The translations under genes were made by a program, and so were the position numbers. Positions 62,201 to 64,000 of a stretch of DNA of 64,000 bases are shown in pieces. Position 1 is the first letter of the stretch; each line of letters starts with the position of its first letter. Source of the DNA: Megalopta genalis (lineage: Eukaryota; Arthropoda; Insecta; Hymenoptera; Halictidae); NCBI RefSeq assembly GCF_051020955.1, contig NW_027476304.1:124001-188000 (forward strand), given 5' to 3'. The notes below the pieces were generated by a model. It saw only the letters and a program-made list of their open reading frames with translations. It had not been told where the DNA came from and made no database searches.

Positions 62201-64000
62201 ATATCGCAAGTATCTGAACCTAAATCACTTGTTTCTCATGGATTTCAAGATAAGCCTTCTACCTCGCATTGATTTGAAGCTAAATCATGTGTATCGCATG
62301 GATTTTGAAGCTAACTCGTTAGTTTCGCCTGCATTTGAAGCTATATAACTTATATCTCAAGTATCTGAATCTAAATCATTTTTTTCGCATGGATTTGAAG
62401 CTAAACCTTCGACATAGCATTGATTTGAAGCTTAATCATGTGTTTTGTATGGATTTGAAGCTAACTCGTTTGTTGCCCCTGCATTTGTAGCTATATCACT
62501 TATATCCCAAGCGTTTGAAACTAAACCATTTATTTCGCATGGATTTGAAGCTAAACCTTCTGCACCGCATGGATTTGCAGCTAAATCATGTGTTCCGCAT
62601 GGATTTGAAGCTAACTCGTTAATTTCGCCTGCATTTGAAGATATATCACTTATATCGCAAGTATCTGAATCTAAATCATTTGTTTCGCATGGATTTGAAG
62701 CTAAGCCTTCTACTTCGTATCGATTTGAGGCTAAATGAAATGTATCGCATGGATTTGAAGCTAACTCGTTTGATTCGTCTGCATTTGAAGCTATATTACT
62801 TATATCCCAAGTGTTTGAAGCTAAATCATTTTTTTCGCATGGATTTGAAGCTAAACCTTCTACATCGCATTGATTTGAAGCTAAATCATTTGTTTCGCTT
62901 GGATTTTGAAGCTAACTCGTTTGATTCCTCAGCATTTGAAGCTATATCACTTATATCCCAATTGTTTGAAGCTGAATCATTCGTTTCGCATGGATTTGAA
63001 GCTAAAACTTCTACATCGCATTGATTTGCGGCTAAATCATGTGTTTCGCATGGATTTAAAGCTAACTCGTTTGTTTCGTCTGCATTTGAAGCTATATCCC
63101 CTATATCGCTAGTATCTGAAGCTATATCATTTGTTTCGCATGGATTTGAAGCTAACTCGTCTGTTTTGTCTGCATTTGAAGCTATATCACTTATATCCCA
63201 AGTATTTGAAGCTAAATCATTTGTTTCCCATGGATTTGAAGCGAAACATTCTACATCGCACTTATTAAAGCTAAATCATGTGTTTCGCTTGGATTTTGAA
63301 GCTAACTCATTTGATTCGTCCGCATTTGAAGCTATATCACTTCTATCCCAATTGTTTGAAGCTTAATCATGTGTTTTGCATGGATTTGAAGCTAACTCAG
63401 TTGTTTCGGCTGCATTTGAAGCTATATCATTTATATCGCAAGTATTTGAAGCCAAATCATATGTGTTGCATGGATTTGAATCTAAACCTTCTACATCTCA
63501 TTGTTTTGAAGCTAAATCATGTGTTTCGCTTGTATTTGAAGCTAGCTCGTTTGTTTCGCCTGCATTGGAAGCTATATCGCTTATAACCCAAGTATTTGAA
63601 GCTAAATTTTTGGGTTCGCATGGATTTGAAGCTAAACCTTCTACATCCCATTGATTTGCTGCTAAACCATTTATTTCGCATGGATTTGAAGCTAAACCTT
63701 CTGCATCGCATTGATTTGAAGCTAAATCATGTGTTTTGCATGGATTTGAAGCTAACTCGTTTGTTTCCCATGCATTTGAAGCTATATCACTTATATCGCA
63801 AGTATCTGAATCTAAATCATTTGTTTCGCATGGATTTGAAGCTAAGCCTTCTACTTCGTATCTATTTGAGGCTAAATGAAATCTATCGCATGGATTTGAA
63901 GCTAACTCGTTTGATTCGTCTGCATTTGAAGCTATATCACTTATATCCCAAGTGTTTGAAGCTAAATCATTTGTTTCGCATGGATTTGAAGCTAAAACTT
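56267..64000 (+). repeat. Copy 2 of the ~8.8-kb tandem duplication, cut by window end
   Basis: Partner of 47,443-54,874. Two structural differences were noticed. First, near 56,580 the sequence reads TTGGTGGTTTCTCCAGCATT followed by AAGC, a 3-bp gain and a 2-bp loss relative to copy 1. Second, about 301 bp (about 62,139-62,439, two HORs plus the 1-bp TTTT insertion) are present here and absent from copy 1. Everything else is nearly identical, so all open frames here are duplicates of those at 47.4-54.9 kb. Confidence 0.88.

Larger units (their letters stand above)
1..64000 (+). repeat. Giant tandem array of a ~30-bp monomer
   Basis: The entire window is made of head-to-tail monomers of about 30 bp. 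The near-constant parts are TTTGAAGCTAAA at the left and TTTCGCATGGA at the right; about six bases in the middle and the last two or three bases vary. All copies read in the same direction, and I saw no inverted stretch. The consensus has more T than A and more G than C on the + strand (about 37, 27, 23 and 13 %), so the skew is constant across 64 kb. No unique flank is present at either end, so the array is longer than the window. Monomers differ from each other at many positions, but monomers one HOR apart are clearly more alike. No known satellite family was recognised. Confidence 0.97.

Noticed and set aside
1..64000. CRISPR array
   Set aside because: The 30-bp periodicity resembles repeat lengths, but there are no unique spacers between repeats; monomers abut directly and there are no cas-like genes.
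1..64000. Pentapeptide-repeat or leucine-rich-repeat protein family
   Set aside because: The minus-strand DLASN motif recalls the A(D/N)LxX pentapeptide pattern, and the plus frame is Leu-rich. The period is ten residues and the remaining positions do not fit either family consensus.
1..64000. Centromere-specific CENP-B box
   Set aside because: TTCG motifs are present, but no monomer carries the full box pattern that I know. A centromeric role can be neither supported nor excluded from sequence alone.
1..64000. tRNA, rRNA, promoter, terminator or replication origin
   Set aside because: No cloverleaf, rRNA-like conserved block, or non-repetitive regulatory stretch was seen. TA-rich pieces such as TTATATCG are parts of the monomers and recur hundreds of times.
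47443..64000. Treating the 8.8-kb duplication as an assembly error
   Set aside because: The copies differ by about 14 substitutions, a compound micro-indel and a 301-bp step, which fits a real duplication better than a simple assembly repeat. Raw reads would settle it.

Overview
The whole 64 kb window is one uninterrupted tandem-repeat array. I found no recognisable protein-coding gene, tRNA, rRNA, mobile element, CRISPR array or stretch of unique sequence, and the array runs off both ends of the window. The basic monomer is about 30 bp (about 37 % GC by consensus). It runs TTTGAAGCTAAA, then a variable middle, then TTTCGCATGGA. Roughly 2,130 copies stand head to tail in one orientation. Five monomer types follow each other in fixed order to make a higher-order repeat (HOR) of about 150 bp. 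Above that lie kilobase-scale segmental duplications of the array itself (0.3, 1.0-1.1, 1.5, 2.0, 2.9 and at least 7.7 kb). The best are about 99.8 % identical by eye, although neighbouring monomers differ at many positions. Old monomer divergence and very recent block duplication therefore coexist.

Layout. Two HOR families alternate. In type 1 the fifth monomer carries ATCATGTATATCAC. In type 2 it carries TATATCACTTATATCGC. Type 1 dominates about 1-3,600 and 26,620-46,110, with small islands near 9,420-9,700, 16,030-16,500 and 22,000-23,240. Type 2 dominates about 5,560-22,000, 23,240-26,620 and 46,110-48,870. Positions 48,870-64,000 mix both and hold a recent 8.8 kb tandem duplication: 47,443-54,874 is repeated at 56,267-64,000, where the window cuts the second copy.

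Coding potential. The monomer length is divisible by three and contains few stop triplets, so long open frames arise by periodicity alone. Two frames are open through the HOR consensus. The + frame gives a basic, leucine-rich decapeptide of the MDLKLNHVFR kind. The - frame gives an acidic decapeptide with about one Cys per unit, of the SNPCETNDLA kind. Both are broken repeatedly by stops and by 1-bp indels. Several of those indels have themselves been copied dozens of times. I therefore treat the open frames as repeat-derived and annotate no CDS. A decayed giant repeat-protein gene remains possible as the origin.

Organism. There is no direct marker. Array size, the HOR hierarchy, a near-nucleosomal 150 bp period and substitutions that look like CpG decay suggest eukaryotic satellite or heterochromatic DNA. 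This is inference. All identities and boundaries were judged by eye; since every block is related to every other, duplication edges are good to about +/-30 bp.
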